Positions 18,907 to 30,863 are shown, counted from the first letter of the stretch. The stretch is DNA of 64,000 nucleotides from Cordylochernes scorpioides (GCA_030710605.1 CP092877.1:44500406-44564405); one strand, 5' to 3'. Notes: generated by a model from the sequence alone, not told the origin. Numbers and translations are program-made.

Positions 18907-20989
18907 AACTGAATCTGTAACCCCAACCCATTGTCCCAGTACTGTACAGTCACTGGATAGATCCTCGCAACAACGCCGTTAGTAGAACTGGAACGAAGGC
19001 AAGTCCGTGGCTCCCCATCTGGAACATCTGTTACACACAGCAGCCTAGAATTCAGACTTTATGATCAACAGATTGCTATTGTCACCGAGTCCCTTTTTAT
19101 CTTTTGTCTTCACCAAGGTTTGGAACATTTTAAAAATAATTTTTTAATTGACATTTTATTAATAAATACATTTTCTGATTTCAACCTAATTAAATAAGTT
19201 TCTATGATAATCTAATCTTCAGGATCCACCTCACGTCTCCATTTTTCAGAAGAACCCTCAGATTGTCCACAAATGCCATCCCACTCATATTTCCTTTAAC
19301 CCACCAGCTTTTCTTTTAATTCTTCTTTTGTTCCCCAATTGTTCTCTTTGTATATTTTCTTTTTAGAAAATACAAGTTGTGTAAGTACTTGTAATTCTTA
19401 TAAATATTTATATTAGTTTTTTTTTTTATAAACTGTGAAAATTATTTTTTATTTAATAACATACTACTGTGATGGTGTCCAGTTTTGCCGGTTATTTTGA
19501 TGGAAGAGTCAACTTTTATTTTTATAGATTATATCCTTCCAGAAAAATGTCCATTTATATTCATAGAACGACATTTGAAAATTATCCCGCATGTGTTTCT
19601 TTTGAACGAAAAATCGAAATTTATTCCAAGGAGAAATAACGATTATTTCTAACCTTAAGGATGAGGTATGAAAGGATGAATTGTGAAGAGTAATGATGAA
19701 CGGAAAAATAAAGTGTCCAGGGATGGGAATTTATATCATATTAATTTCAGAATTTTCGGAATAATGTTCGTAAAAAATATATTTTTATGACTATCGGGCC
19801 TTGGTACCCCGATATTCTAGTTAGAAAGTTGGAAGTGAATTATGAAATGTCGAATGTAAAGAGGCGGAAAGTAAAGAAGTAAATGAAACGGTCGTCGTTG
19901 TAATATTGAGCAGAAGAAACCGCTTCTTTCTCCAGATCGCCATTAAACTTTCATTCTGCATACTACTGTAATAGTTTTGTCGTGTATATGCTCATCTTTT
20001 CATATAAACCTTTGATATTGTCAAGTAGCTCTGCAACTCCGGTCACGAGAAGCCCCATGGGACACCTGTCACTCATCACTGGACTCCATTGGGGGACCAC
20101 AGGTGTGAGAGGTTCTCGGAATCTTATCGGTAAATAAGGAAAACGGGACGCCTCGGTGGCTGACGCCGCTCATTATTATTATTACCTTGGGATAAGTTGT
20201 TATATTATCTGACTCTCTCTCCCTATAAATACCGCTTGTAAATAATTTTATTGGATAACTAAAAGGTAAATACCCTTTATAATAAATTAATTATTCCCAA
20301 ATTTGCCCTTGCTTTGTTTATCTCCGCGACAATATAATATAAGCGCTGGACTCTCGACTACTTCTAAAGAAGGATATAATCACGGGTGTCAGAGCCCTTC
20401 TTTATATATGTGATGAAAGATTATCTTCTCATCTAGATTGAGTTACAACAAGAATACGTTTCAGAGAATCCTAAAATTGCTTTGAATCTGTTAAAAACAT
20501 TAATCTAGGTTGACTTGTGGATTTATCAAGTCCAGCGATGACTCAGATAGTATTCCAAAGTTAGTGTTTATTTGTATTTGTTTATTTCTTGAAATCTTCT
20601 TTGGTATTTTTTTCAATCACGTCCAGCTCACCAATGTGGTGTGTCGAATTATTATGACCACCGTGGCGCGGCAGATTGGCGGAAGTCAATCAGAACCCAA
20701 GAGACATTCTAGGGTGTTGTCCTTTTGTCTTCCTTTATCGACTGCCTCTAAAAATGTAGCTAAGGCGCAATCCCTATATATATAATATATATAAAATTCT
20801 CCGCTAGGTGGCCAACGGATGCGCAGCAAGAATCGTCGGCTCCAGCTAAGTACTTTCTATCTTTGTATTTTTATCTTTTTTTTTTTTCTAACTTTACACT
20901 TGAAGTAAACTAAGATAGAAATTTAAATTAACTTTGAAAATAGGAATAGGGAAAATAAATGATGAAATTTACTATAATTTTGATATTAC
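18907..20989. other. Intergenic or intronic sequence, no gene seen
   Basis: Moderately AT-rich and mostly not repeated elsewhere in the window. Short frames only. If the 18.8-kb exon is real this would be its first intron, later invaded by the LINE. Confidence 0.4.
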
Positions 20990-21017
20990 TTAATTTATAC
21001 TTGATTAAGAAAAGGCT

Positions 21018-21693
21018 ATGTGCCCGACTTCTAACTATGGAAATTGTGTCAGTAACGATAAATATGCAAATCGGACTATTGAAATTGATCTAACTTACAT
21101 CAAAAATACAATTACTAAGAAAGATACTTGTTCTAGAAAATTTTATCTTAGACGAATAATACATATTCTCCTACTTATCTCGGGTATTGAACAAAATCCT
21201 GGACCTAAATAAACGAAGCAGACAACACTTGATTCCAGCCCGGATAAGAATATCCGAGAACTAATTGTTGCTCTCTCTGACAAGATGGAAGATTGGCATG
21301 GGAAACTAGAGACAAAGTTATCTTCTGTTGGACAAGGAATAGAGAAATTGGATCGTCGCATACAACAGTTAGAAACAATGATGGATAACTGCGAAATCAG
21401 TCTCGATGAACTCGGAGAAAATACGAGAAATGGATATTCGAATAGAATTTTTGGAAATGAAAATGAGAAAAAATAACCTAATTTTCCATGGAGTAGAAGG
21501 AAATGAGGGTGAGGATCCCGAAGAATCCTACTCCACTATAAAACAGATAATTGCCGACAAGATGCAGATACCGGAGAAAATTAATATCTTACAATGCCGT
21601 CGGCTGTCCAAAAGGGCTAGGGCTCCACTCCTTGTTAGCATTCCTGACCACAATGAAAGAATAAAACTATTTAAGAATGCATTTAAGCTTTGA
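21018..21693 (+). pseudogene. LINE ORF1 with N-terminal 2A-like sequence
   Basis: ATG at 21018 opens a 64-codon leader ending ILLLISGIEQNPGPK. The final GIEQNPGP matches the 2A 'ribosome skipping' motif (E-x-NPGP), and the preceding residues are hydrophobic as in 2A leaders of other non-LTR elements. A TAA (21210-21212) follows immediately, but the same frame continues open beyond it into KMEDWHGKLETKL and a heptad-like stretch (KLDRRIQQLETMM), the coiled coil of ORF1. Near 21470 the frame shifts by one and continues with KNNLIFHGVEGNEGE, an RRM/transposase_22-type ORF1 domain. Separation of leader from ORF1 product is the presumed role; this copy is broken. Confidence 0.75.
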
Positions 21694-22236
21694 AACTTTA
21701 AAATATACATAAGTAAAGACTACACTCTTGGGATCAGAGAACAACGTAGAATATATTAATCGCCAAAAGAAAATAACTTTTAACAAGTGGAACTTTTGCG
21801 AAATTAAGAGACAACAAGTTGATTGTCGCAGGCATAAAGTACCAAGTCGTAAATGGAAAAAGTGTCAGTCCAAATGGGGCTGAATTATAGCAAATAAACA
21901 AAAATAATCTAGAGAAAAAATGTAATTATTTAAAAATAAATAAATCTAACCAACATATACCTTTTGATGGAAATCAAAACAAAGCCTGTCCACCCAATAA
22001 AACACTTAAATCTAATATAAACTTTACAATTACACAGCCACGAATCGATGTTGACAGCTCAGAAACTTTACAGCCATTGCAAAATAAAATACATACAAAT
22101 AATCAAGAATACAAATAAATGTTCACAAAAAAGTTCTGAGAACAAAAAGATAAAAGATTTCACTATAAAAGCTAAAAAACCCTATACATGTAATTCTAAT
22201 TATGTAAATCTAAAAATAAGGAAATCAAATCCTAAA

Positions 22237-23091
22237 ATGAACAACATTGAAATAATGTGTTGGAATATAAATGGTTTAAATAGAATTTGTTCCTCGTTTC
22301 CGGTTGTTAATTATCTAAAAAACTTCAAAATTATTGTTTTGTTGGAAACCTGGTGTGACCATCCGATTGACTTTCCACTGGGAACATTTTGTATTTATGA
22401 ATCATTGGCTTTGAGGACTGCAAACCGTGGAAGATGTTCGGGTGGAATTATTGTTGGTTTAGGAAACGAGGTTCAAGCTTTGACCCATAAGGTGGAAGTT
22501 GAAAGATTTTGGATAGCAATATTCCTGAAACAGAATTCAATTCCAGAATTTCCATCTGCTTGTTTGATTTTCGTGTATATTCCACCAGACAATTCGCAAA
22601 TGGAAAATCTTAACAAACTATTCAGATATATAGAAACTCAAATACAGGATGGTTACGGGATACTCCTGGGTGGTGATCTGAACGTCCGTACCGGTAGCCT
22701 GGGAGGGTTCCACAACCTAATGGAAAATCTGACAGTACTTTCAACCGGGCGTCTGTCTAAAAACACGCTAATACACCCTCTTGCTGAGACTCTAATCAAC
22801 TTTTTAGACAATAATCTATTAACCATAGTTAACGGCAGATCGAAAAGTGATAATTGCGGAAACTATACATTTATTTCTGATCGAGGATCCTCGGTTATTG
22901 ATCTAGTGATAGTTTCGCCGGCCATGCTTGAATTCATTGTCGATTTTTACGTCGACGACATGCCTTATTCTGACCATCTCCCAATTATAACGAAGATAGG
23001 CCTAATGACTAAAACTGACCAAGATAAGAGAAGGAGATTGAATAGTATTAAAAATATATTACTGGTCCCCAGACAAAGCTACAACTTTTAG
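22237..23091 (+). pseudogene. LINE ORF2: AP endonuclease domain
   Basis: ATG at 22237 opens MNNIEIMCWNINGL, the start of an exonuclease/endonuclease/phosphatase fold. Further landmarks are VLLETWCDHPID (catalytic Glu), LLGGDLNVRTGSL (GGDxN), NCGNYTFISDRGSSVIDLVI and, at the end, PYSDHLPIIT (SDH). All the key motifs are present. This domain nicks target DNA. The frame closes at 23091, one frame off from the next part, so a frameshift separates it from the reverse transcriptase. Confidence 0.85.
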
Positions 23092-23098
23092 ACGCAGT

Positions 23099-25446
23099 AT
23101 GGACGAGCTGGATACTACTCAGATTACCCTGAGTGATACTATAGATTCTCAGATAAACTGGCTCTCCAACAAAATTACGACAGCAATGTCACAATCAGGA
23201 ATGCTGCGCACTTCAAAACTGGGTGACGAGAGGTCAAAACCATGGTTTGATGGGGAATGTTACCTTGCAAAAAAGACAATGAAGGAGAGTTTAAAAAGGT
23301 TTATGACAAAAAAATGAAGCTGAAGACAGGGATTATTATGTGAATAAAAGGAAAAAGAAAGAAAAAGAAAAAATTCTATGAAGATATATGCCTAGCCCTT
23401 CAGAAGTCCAAAGATTCTGCCGGATTTTGGAAGGCAGTATCTCTGTTTAGAAAACGGAGCAGCATAACAGGCAAAATATCGATTGCAGAATGGCAAACTT
23501 TTTATGCTAAACTTCTCTCTACAACCTCAAATCCAGAGATTAATATATCACTTTATATTAGATATTCTGATCCTCTACTAGACGGTGAAATCACTGATGC
23601 GGAAATAGAGACAGAAATCTTTAAACTAAAAAACGGTAAAGCTCCTGGAATAGACCATATTCCCAATGAGGCGATCAAGGCCCTCCATAAAGATCAACTA
23701 AAAAGGCTAGTATGCATATTCAACCAAATTTTAGAAAACGGTTCTTTTCCATCGTTATGGTCCAAATCAATTATTCACCCTATCTTTAAAAACGGAGATA
23801 TGGAAAACCCCTCAAATTACCGCGGCATTGCACTTGTTAGCAACCTCTCCAAGCTTTTTTCATCAATTCTTAAAAACAGAATGACTAAATGGATAAAAGA
23901 CAAGGGAATATTATTTGAAAACCAGGCTGGGTTTAGAAGGGGACACTCTTGTCTGGATCACATATTTACTTTGACTTCTTTGATACAACTTACATTAAGA
24001 AAGAAGAGAAGGAAACTTTTTGCTTTCTTCGTTGACCTGATGAAAGCGTTTGATACAGTCGCACATTCACTCTTATGGAGGAAATTGACCGAATTGGGCA
24101 TAAGTAGCCGTTTTATTACCGTGATACGGAGTTTCTATGAAAAAATGGAAGCGGTTGTGAGATGGGAAGGCTCTTTTACACAACCAATTAGGATTCGATC
24201 TGGAGTGCTGCAGGGAGAGCCGTTGTCTCCATATCTTTTTATCTTATTTATTAACGATCTAATCAGCACGTATAACGGCTCTGAGTTACCGGGTATTTGC
24301 CTTCCGTGTTTTGGAGAGGTCCACTTGCTTTTGTATGCTGATGACATCGTTCTCTTGGGGGAGTCCAAAATAAATCTACAAACCAAGATTAATATACTAA
24401 AGAAATACCTCGAAACGAACTATTTAATACTTAATGAAAATAAGTCTAAAATAATGGTTTTTCGCAATGGAGGTCGACTCGCAATATCTGACAAATGGTT
24501 CTGGGGCGAAAGACCACTGGCTATTTCAACAAAGTACAATTATCTTGGCTATCCTTTGTCAACAACGACTTCATAAACACAAGTTGCCAAGCATTTTCAG
24601 GGCAAGGCACTGTCTGCAATAAGTGCGGTGTGGACAATCATGACTAAGACTAAAGTTAACTCCCTTCAGGCACCTTTAAGACTATTGGACTCAATGGTTG
24701 TAGCGGTACTCCTATACGCAGCTCCGATCTGGGCTTGTGATCAAAAGGAGTTACTGGACAAGACTCAGGATGTTTTCCTGCGTCGGCTTTTAAACCTGCC
24801 CAGGTATACCCCAGGATATATCCTTCGAATGGAGTGTGGACGAACTTCTCTTGCAGTCACCTTCATAAAACTTACAATGAAATACTGGATCAGAATCCTC
24901 AATATGGAAGCTAATCGATTACCATTTATATGCTTAACTGAACTAATGAATTTGTCCCGAAATTCAAATATCCACATAGGTCTTGCTAAAACCATTAATG
25001 ACATTCTGAATTCCACTGGTTTTTCTTATCTGATTAATTGCATCGATAAGGACTTTCTTCAACATGAACTGCCACTGATTATTAGAACAGCAATAGACCA
25101 ATCCATACAAGGTGACTGGGCGAGAATCAATAATACAAAACTATATCCTCACTATAGAAACCTGAAGAAAACATCCCTTCCTGAAGGATATCTGTCGGAC
25201 AATCTTCCATTCATTGTTAAACGACACATTGCCCAACTGCGAGTACTTTACACATTCTTCCGGGAAAATCACAAGAACATTTTCGGAGAAGCGGAACTGT
25301 TATGTAAGTTCTGTAAGCAGAAAATGAACTCCGAAATATCTCACTATTTTTTCCACTGTACAAGTATTTCAGATGAAAGAAAAACATTTATTTCGAAACA
25401 GGATAATAGATTCCCGGACACAGTTGAGGATATCTTAACAAACTAG
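23099..25446 (+). pseudogene. LINE ORF2: reverse transcriptase and C-terminal zinc region
   Basis: 23099-23317 is the linker (KPWFDGECYLAKK). After a frameshift near 23310-23370 comes the reverse transcriptase: NGKAPGIDHIPNEAIK, NPSNYRGIALVSNLSKLF, FAFFVDLMKAFDTV, SGVLQGEPLSPYLFILF and the catalytic LLYADDIVLL. A TAA at 24574-24576 interrupts, and the same frame continues from there with ALSAISAVWTIMTKTK to the C-terminal CKFCKQKMNSEISHYFFHC zinc region (C-x2-C...H...C) and ends at 25446. The related copy at 53073-54218 lacks that stop. Confidence 0.85.
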
Positions 25447-25562
25447 ATAACAGATAGAAAGTTTTCACTGGATCTATGTGGGTTTTCCAAGGCAGTGAAC
25501 AAAAAGGCATCGTTACTGTTACCTTGAATTGAGTGAATGTGTATATGTGTATATATATATAT

Positions 25563-25686
25563 TGTGCTGAGAAGATGTAAGAAAACATCTACCTATGTTT
25601 CCCCACGTGACGAAGCGGAGCGTGACCTCGGCTGCACGGGTGAGTCAGTTGTTGTTTGGCACTCTGTATAGATGGACATTAAAACA
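25563..25686 (+). repeat. Gypsy 1 5' LTR and primer-binding site
   Basis: TGTGCTGAGAAGATG ... TTAAAACA, followed directly by TGGTGGCAGCGATAACTGG, which fits a tRNA primer-binding site. Confidence 0.9.
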
Positions 25687-25768
25687 TGGTGGCAGCGATA
25701 ACTGGATAAAATACGAACCCGTATATTGCAAAATATCGATTTTTGCGTACCTTGGAAGATAATTCAAC

Positions 25769-26530
25769 ATGGCTCAGATTCAACCTCCAGAAACTTTCGA
25801 CTTCTCGACTCCCAACGAATGGCCCAAATGGAGGAAAAGATTCGAACGATACCTCGTGGTCAGTGGAATGAAGAAGAAAGAGGAGGCGGACAAGATCGAT
25901 TTGTTCATGTACTTGATGGGCGACCGCGCGGATGATATATTCAGGACCTTCAAGTTCGAAAAGGAGGAAGAGGCAACGAAAATTGATTCAGTCCTCAAGG
26001 CGTTCGACAGCCACTTCTGTGTCAGAAAGAATATTATCTACGAACGTGCGAAATTTAATTCAAGAATCCAAGAGGATCGGGAGCCAGTGGACGAATTCAT
26101 CACTTCATTGTACAAATTGGCTGATAGTTGCGAATTTGAGGGTCTTCATGAGCAGTTGATCCGTGACCGAATAGTGGTTGGAGTGAGGGACAAAGCTTTA
26201 TCTGAAAGAATGCAGTTGGACAGCGAACTGACTTTGGAAAAGGCGGTGAAAATGGTTCGACAGCAGGAAGCCGTTCGACAGCAGCAAGTCGACCTGCAGC
26301 GTCCCTCAACAAGCCAAAAGGTCAATCAGGTGAAGTTCAACTCGAAGAAACAATCACCGAAACAACAACAGCAACCTTCGAGGAAGAAGGAGAAGTCAGT
26401 CAAAACAAGATCACGATGTCCAAAATGCGGAGGTTTCACCCACAGGGAAGGACAGGCTTGCCGTGCTGAAGGACAAAAATGTAACCTGTGTTCAAAAACA
26501 GGCCATTTGCAAATTGCTGCCCAGATAAGC
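25769..26530 (+). CDS. Gypsy 1 gag
   Basis: Starts MAQIQPPETFDFSTP at an ATG 82 bp after the LTR. The retrotransposon gag region (WPKWRKRFERYL, RDRIVVGVRDK) is followed by a basic Gln-rich linker and two zinc knuckles: CPKCGGFTHREGQAC and CNLCSKTGH. Within the second knuckle (about 26505-26515) the frame is lost and the sequence continues in the pol frame, one base apart; a single lost T explains it. Confidence 0.85.
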
Positions 26531-28254
26531 AGGCGAAGACTGCGGAAGTCAAAGCTGTTTCTGAACTTGATGAAGAAATTGGTGTTCTCCTGGAGGTCTC
26601 AGCTGTGGAGGTTTCATCTAATCTCGATGATGATGAAGGCGAGTGCAGGAGGCGATGGACAGCAGAAATCCAAGTGAACGGGAAACAGCTGAAGTTCAAG
26701 CTCGACTCCCAGGCGGATGTTACATGTGTTCCTCTGTGTCTCTTCAAGAAGATAATGGGACAGCAACGACTAGTGAAAAGTGATATCAACATTAGAGCTG
26801 CTGAATTTTCCGAACTTCAGACTGTGGGTATGTTTATATCAACGCTGCGAAATGGCAGTTATGAAATCAAGGAGAAGATTTATGTCATTCGTCGTTTGAG
26901 TGAACCTCTTCTGAGTCGCCGGGCATGTGAGCTCTTGAACCTGGCGAGGCGGATTGAAGTGGTTGCGACGAGAATTAACCCGATCAAGGAATTCCCTGAA
27001 GTATTTGAAGGACTGGGACAGATCGGAAACCCTTACGAAATCAAATTGAAACCTGGAGCAAAACCATATGCTGTGCATACTCCTCGACGGGTACCAATAC
27101 CTCTGATGGAAAAGCTCAAAACAAGATTGGAAGAGCTCGAGAAGGCGGGAATCATAGCACAAGTTAACGTTGCGACTGAATGGTGTGCACCGACTGTGAT
27201 TGCTGGTAAACCGAATGGCGACATACGACTCTGTGTGGATCTCTCAAGGCTGAACGAACATGTACAGCGCGAAGTGCATCCCATGCCAGTGGTGGAGCAC
27301 ATGCTGGGGCAACTGGGGGAAGCAAGATTCTTTTCGAAACTGGACGCGAACAGTGGCTTTCACCAGATTCCGTTGAGCCCGGACTGCCAGCATTTAACGA
27401 CCTTCATCACTCCTTTTGGGAGATACAAATACTGCAGAATGCCATTTGGAATCTCACTCGCCCCAGAGTATTTTCAGAAAGTTATGTCAATAATCTTGCA
27501 AGGCATGGACGGTGTAATGTGTTACCTGGACGATATCCTGATATTTGCCTCCGACTCCAAGACTCACGATCGAATTCTTCGTTTAGTGCTCCGAAAACTG
27601 AAAGAGGCGAAAGTTACACTAAACAAGGCCAAGTGTGTCTTCGGCGTGCCAAGAATTAATTTTCTTGGGCACATACTGGATGAAGACGGTATCCGACCAG
27701 ATCCAGCGAAAATCGAAGCGGTGGCGAAGATGCCTGCTCCGACAGATGTTCATGGCGTAAGAAGATTTCTTGGCATGGTGAACCATCTAGGACGTAAGCT
27801 CCGAACGACCTTGCCAATTGCACCAGAGAATCTTAATCCAAAGTTGGTGGACTCTCAGACCCTGAAAAGAAAGGAGGGGAGAAGGAGAAAGGATATGAAA
27901 TCCAGATATGATCGACGCTGCGGAGCTACGGACATGGAGGAGCTATCCGAAGGTGACACTGTTTGGATTACAGATATGCGAACCTGGGGGATTGTAAAGC
28001 AGAAGGCATCGACACCAAGGTCATATTTGGTTGATACTCCAGTTGGGACTTTACGTCGAAACAGGTTCCATCTACGAAAAGGAGTTACAGTGCAATATCC
28101 AGCCGACCCATCGACGCCGACCTTTTCGGGGGAGGAACTGGTTGAAAATGAAAAGACCCCAGTTGTGGATTATCCCTCTAACGACTCAGAAGACGGCCAG
28201 ATAAGAACCCGGAGTGGACGAATTGTTAAACCTGTGGATCGCCTTCATTATTAA
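26488..28254 (+). CDS. Gypsy 1 pol, RT fused to integrase tail by an in-frame deletion
   Basis: After the rest of the zinc knuckle, a protease region with LDSQADVTCVP (the usual D-S/T-G is altered to D-S-Q), then reverse transcriptase: LCVDLSRLNEHV, FSKLDANSGFHQIPL, RMPFGISLAPEYFQK, VMCYLDDILIFA and NFLGHILDEDGI. At FLGMVNHLGRKLRTTLP the RT connection jumps straight to the piece that normally follows the integrase core. The C-terminal part (EGDTVWITD, NRFHLRK, TRSGRIVKP) stays in frame to a stop at 28252-28254. RNase H, the zinc site and the DDE core are missing. Confidence 0.85.
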   Translation: MFKNRPFANCCPDKQAKTAEVKAVSELDEEIGVLLEVSAVEVSSNLDDDEGECRRRWTAEIQVNGKQLKFKLDSQADVTCVPLCLFKKIMGQQRLVKSDINIRAAEFSELQTVGMFISTLRNGSYEIKEKIYVIRRLSEPLLSRRACELLNLARRIEVVATRINPIKEFPEVFEGLGQIGNPYEIKLKPGAKPYAVHTPRRVPIPLMEKLKTRLEELEKAGIIAQVNVATEWCAPTVIAGKPNGDIRLCVDLSRLNEHVQREVHPMPVVEHMLGQLGEARFFSKLDANSGFHQIPLSPDCQHLTTFITPFGRYKYCRMPFGISLAPEYFQKVMSIILQGMDGVMCYLDDILIFASDSKTHDRILRLVLRKLKEAKVTLNKAKCVFGVPRINFLGHILDEDGIRPDPAKIEAVAKMPAPTDVHGVRRFLGMVNHLGRKLRTTLPIAPENLNPKLVDSQTLKRKEGRRRKDMKSRYDRRCGATDMEELSEGDTVWITDMRTWGIVKQKASTPRSYLVDTPVGTLRRNRFHLRKGVTVQYPADPSTPTFSGEELVENEKTPVVDYPSNDSEDGQIRTRSGRIVKPVDRLHY

Positions 28255-28314
28255 TTATATTATGCATTTAAAGTTTGTAATGTATATATATATTTCAAGT
28301 CTTAAAAAGGGGGA

Positions 28315-28438
28315 TGTGCTGAGAAGATGTAAGAAAACATCTACCTATGTTTCCCCACGTGACGCAGCGGAGCGTGACCTCGGCTGCACGGGTGAGTCAG
28401 TTGTTGTTTGGCACTCTGTATAGATGGACATTAAAACA
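28315..28438 (+). repeat. Gypsy 1 3' LTR
   Basis: Copy of 25563-25686, preceded by the purine tract AAAAAGGGGGA. Confidence 0.9.
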
Positions 28439-28706
28439 TATATTTTTTTCAAATTACTTTTTTTGTTCACTTCTTTATCTCTTTGCTTCTTGGATCCTGC
28501 AGTCGAGTCTTTTGTAAGACTTTGGGTCTTAATGGGGGCTTTTGTTGTTATGTTGTATATATATGTGTGTATGTATATATCATACTTACGTAATCTTTTT
28601 CTTCTTCTGTATATTCCCCACTTTCACAGGCCTATCTCTCTTGTAATCTCGGGGAGAATCCTCTATAAGACCAGTGTGTCTCAATAAAGGCTTTTGTGTG
28701 TGTGTG

Positions 28707-29242
28707 ACGGTTAAACATACTTTAATGTTCATATAAAATTATATATAGTTAAATGCAGAAAAAAAAAAAAGGTCTTTTCAGCCGGTGATGTCTTCCTCCA
28801 TTGGGAGTTGTTTTTTCCTGGTCGACGAGCTCGGCCCAGTTGGTAGAAGGTTTGCCTGTTCCAGGCCCAGGTTGCTTTTGTGTGTGTGTGTGTATATATA
28901 TAAACGTCAGTGTATGTATGTATGTATGTATGTATGTCGGCTATACACATTCTGTTTTTTTTTTTAAATCGCGATCCATAAGTTGACACATGCTCAAATT
29001 TTTGTTGTTTTAAAATTTTTTTGAATCACAATTTTAAGTTCGTTATAACCCTAGTATTTTAAATAGATTTTATCATTTTGGGACCGAAAATAAGTTCGTT
29101 ATAGGGGTAGTACGTTATTTTAAAAATCGCAAAGTTCGTTATAACGATGGCATTTTCAATGGAGTGGAATTGGGAATCGCCGTAGGTTCGTTATAAGGGA
29201 AGGTTCACTATATCCAGGGTTCGTATTAGCGGGGTTTTACTG
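28707..29242. other. Repeat debris
   Basis: Includes a T/G simple repeat, a poly-A run at about 28757, a short GTAT microsatellite (28911-28936) and, from about 29020, one end of a CAGTAAAACCCC-type element (TTCGTTATAA repeats, ending GGGGTTTTACTG at about 29241). No gene. Confidence 0.5.
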
Positions 29243-29606
29243 TATATAAAAGTCAGTGTATGTATTTTTGTTTGTTGGCTATACACGTCCACAAAACGTA
29301 ACTAATCTGACTGAAATTTTAACAGTATATAAAGTAGAATCTGGAAAAACTTATAGTGAGAATTTCAGGTCTCTATCCCGAATATTCGTCGAGCTATTTG
29401 CAAATTTGCCCTTTCGCTCGCGAGCAGCGCCTATAGTGGTGAAGATGGAAGGTAATATCAGCTGCCCTAATGTACATGTAAAGTTTGGAGCGGAACGTTT
29501 CACAAGAGTAACATCCAAGGCGCCAATTTATAATTGTAACGAATAGTATTTGAATAAAAACATTTAATCGGGTAAAACCCGGGCGTTGCCCGGGTCATTC
29601 AGCTAG
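29243..29606 (+). mobile_element. Helitron-like non-autonomous element, copy 2
   Basis: Close match to 13390-13746 over its whole length. The 3' hairpin is better preserved here (CCCGGGCGTTGCCCGGG) and is followed by TCATTCAGCTAG and T. Confidence 0.5.
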
Positions 29607-29769
29607 TACTAACTTTGAAATACTTTTCTGGGCCATCGCTGGACTTAATAGATCGACACACCACAGACTTTCCATGCAGTCTAATGACCAAATATATCCA
29701 TTGAGTCAGGTCACATTATGTGTTTATATCCAATATCTGGTTGGTAGCTGCTGCAAAACCACAGAAGTA

Positions 29770-29836
29770 GGGACGAGTGGGTAACACCCTCGATTCCCAA
29801 CAGCCATGAACCGGGATCGAATCCCGCGTTAGCATT
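29770..29836 (+). repeat. Degenerate tRNA-like (SINE-head) sequence
   Basis: GACGAGTGGGTAACACC resembles an A box and GGGATCGAATCCCG a T arm/B box, with T54 changed to A and no acceptor stem. 29837-30760 is AT-rich without genes. Confidence 0.3.
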
Positions 29837-30760
29837 TTATTTAATATGTGAATAACCTTCACATATTATTCATTGTTGCAAATATCATAAACTATGTTGC
29901 TCTTATTGAGCGGTACCTAATGAAGTGATTTTGGAACCGAATAGCTGCTGTAATAGATATTGGTAGAATAAACCCAACTTCAGATTGGTTCAATTGGACA
30001 GTAGATTGTGGCCCTCATCAGTAGAGAAGTTTCTGGAAAGAGGCGATTCTATTTGAGTTTGATGTTTAAAAATTTTAATGGGAATAAATGTTTAGTGTTT
30101 ATAGAGAAACTCTTACCTGACATCTTCGATATTTACTCTCACTTTAGCTCTTTGTTTATATTATTTAGTTTCTTTACCATGATATTCTTCAAAATTATAA
30201 CTGGTGTTTTTTCTTTTTGACATCATTAAACATTTAACTTCGGGAAATTTCTGAACACGTAGAATTTTGAAGGCACATTTCTTTATTTCTTCATAAAGCA
30301 TTTTTATTGCCTCTTTGCCTGAGATCAAATCAATCACCTTTATCTTCAAAAAATAGCTTTTTGGTGAAGTTTCGCTTTTTTTTTTTTGTCTTCGTTAACT
30401 TTTATGATTGGTGGAGAGAGATTGTAAATCATTGGTGTGCAATTTATAATATATATATTTTGATAGAGAATAGAATATTCAAATAAAAGTATAACTATAT
30501 TTTGAAAAAAATGTTTCTTAAATAGAAATGAATTATCAACCATTGTTATTTTAACAAACATAACTTTGATTTAATTAGTGTCCAGGATAAATCAACTTTC
30601 GAATAATTAATTATTCATGTAAAAACACAAATGGAATTGATTTCTCGAATGATTTTATTTTTGGAAGATTTATTTTTAATCAACGATGTTTTGAGTTTTA
30701 GCATGAATTGTCTCACTAAATATCATTTGGCATTTCTTTTGTATAAAAAAAATAGTAAAA

Positions 30761-30830
30761 ACGTGATATTGTACTGGGATAAGATGCATAAGGGATAAGG
30801 AGATGCCTTTTTTTCTTAATTTCTTTAATA
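30761..30830. repeat. Fragment of the family i retrozyme-like repeat
   Basis: GTGATATTGTACTGGGATAA and GGATAAGGAGATGCC match the ends of the 7204-8224 units. The ribozyme part is not present. Confidence 0.55.
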
Positions 30831-30863
30831 ATTTTCAAATTTAAATAATACTCGAACTATGTG

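Larger units (their letters stand above)
25563..28438 (+). mobile_element. Gypsy-type LTR retrotransposon 1, internally deleted
   Basis: Two 124-bp LTRs, flanked by TATAT on both sides (25558-25562 and 28439-28443), enclose gag, protease, reverse transcriptase and the tail of the integrase. The LTRs differ at one position that I can see (GACGAAGCGG versus GACGCAGCGG). The target was the 3' UTR of the LINE. RNase H and the integrase core are absent, so it is non-autonomous. Confidence 0.9.
20990..28706 (+). mobile_element. APE-type LINE (copy A) with a Gypsy insertion in its 3' UTR
   Basis: Order: 2A-like leader and ORF1 (21018-21693), apurinic endonuclease (22237-23091), reverse transcriptase and C-terminal zinc region (23099-25446), 3' UTR interrupted by a Gypsy element at 25563-28438, and a 3' end with a small hairpin, AATAAA and TG repeats (28663-28706). 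The 5' end near 20990 is a guess. Several frameshifts and two stops show it is dead. The clade (CR1, L2 or RTE-like) cannot be set by eye. Confidence 0.75.
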
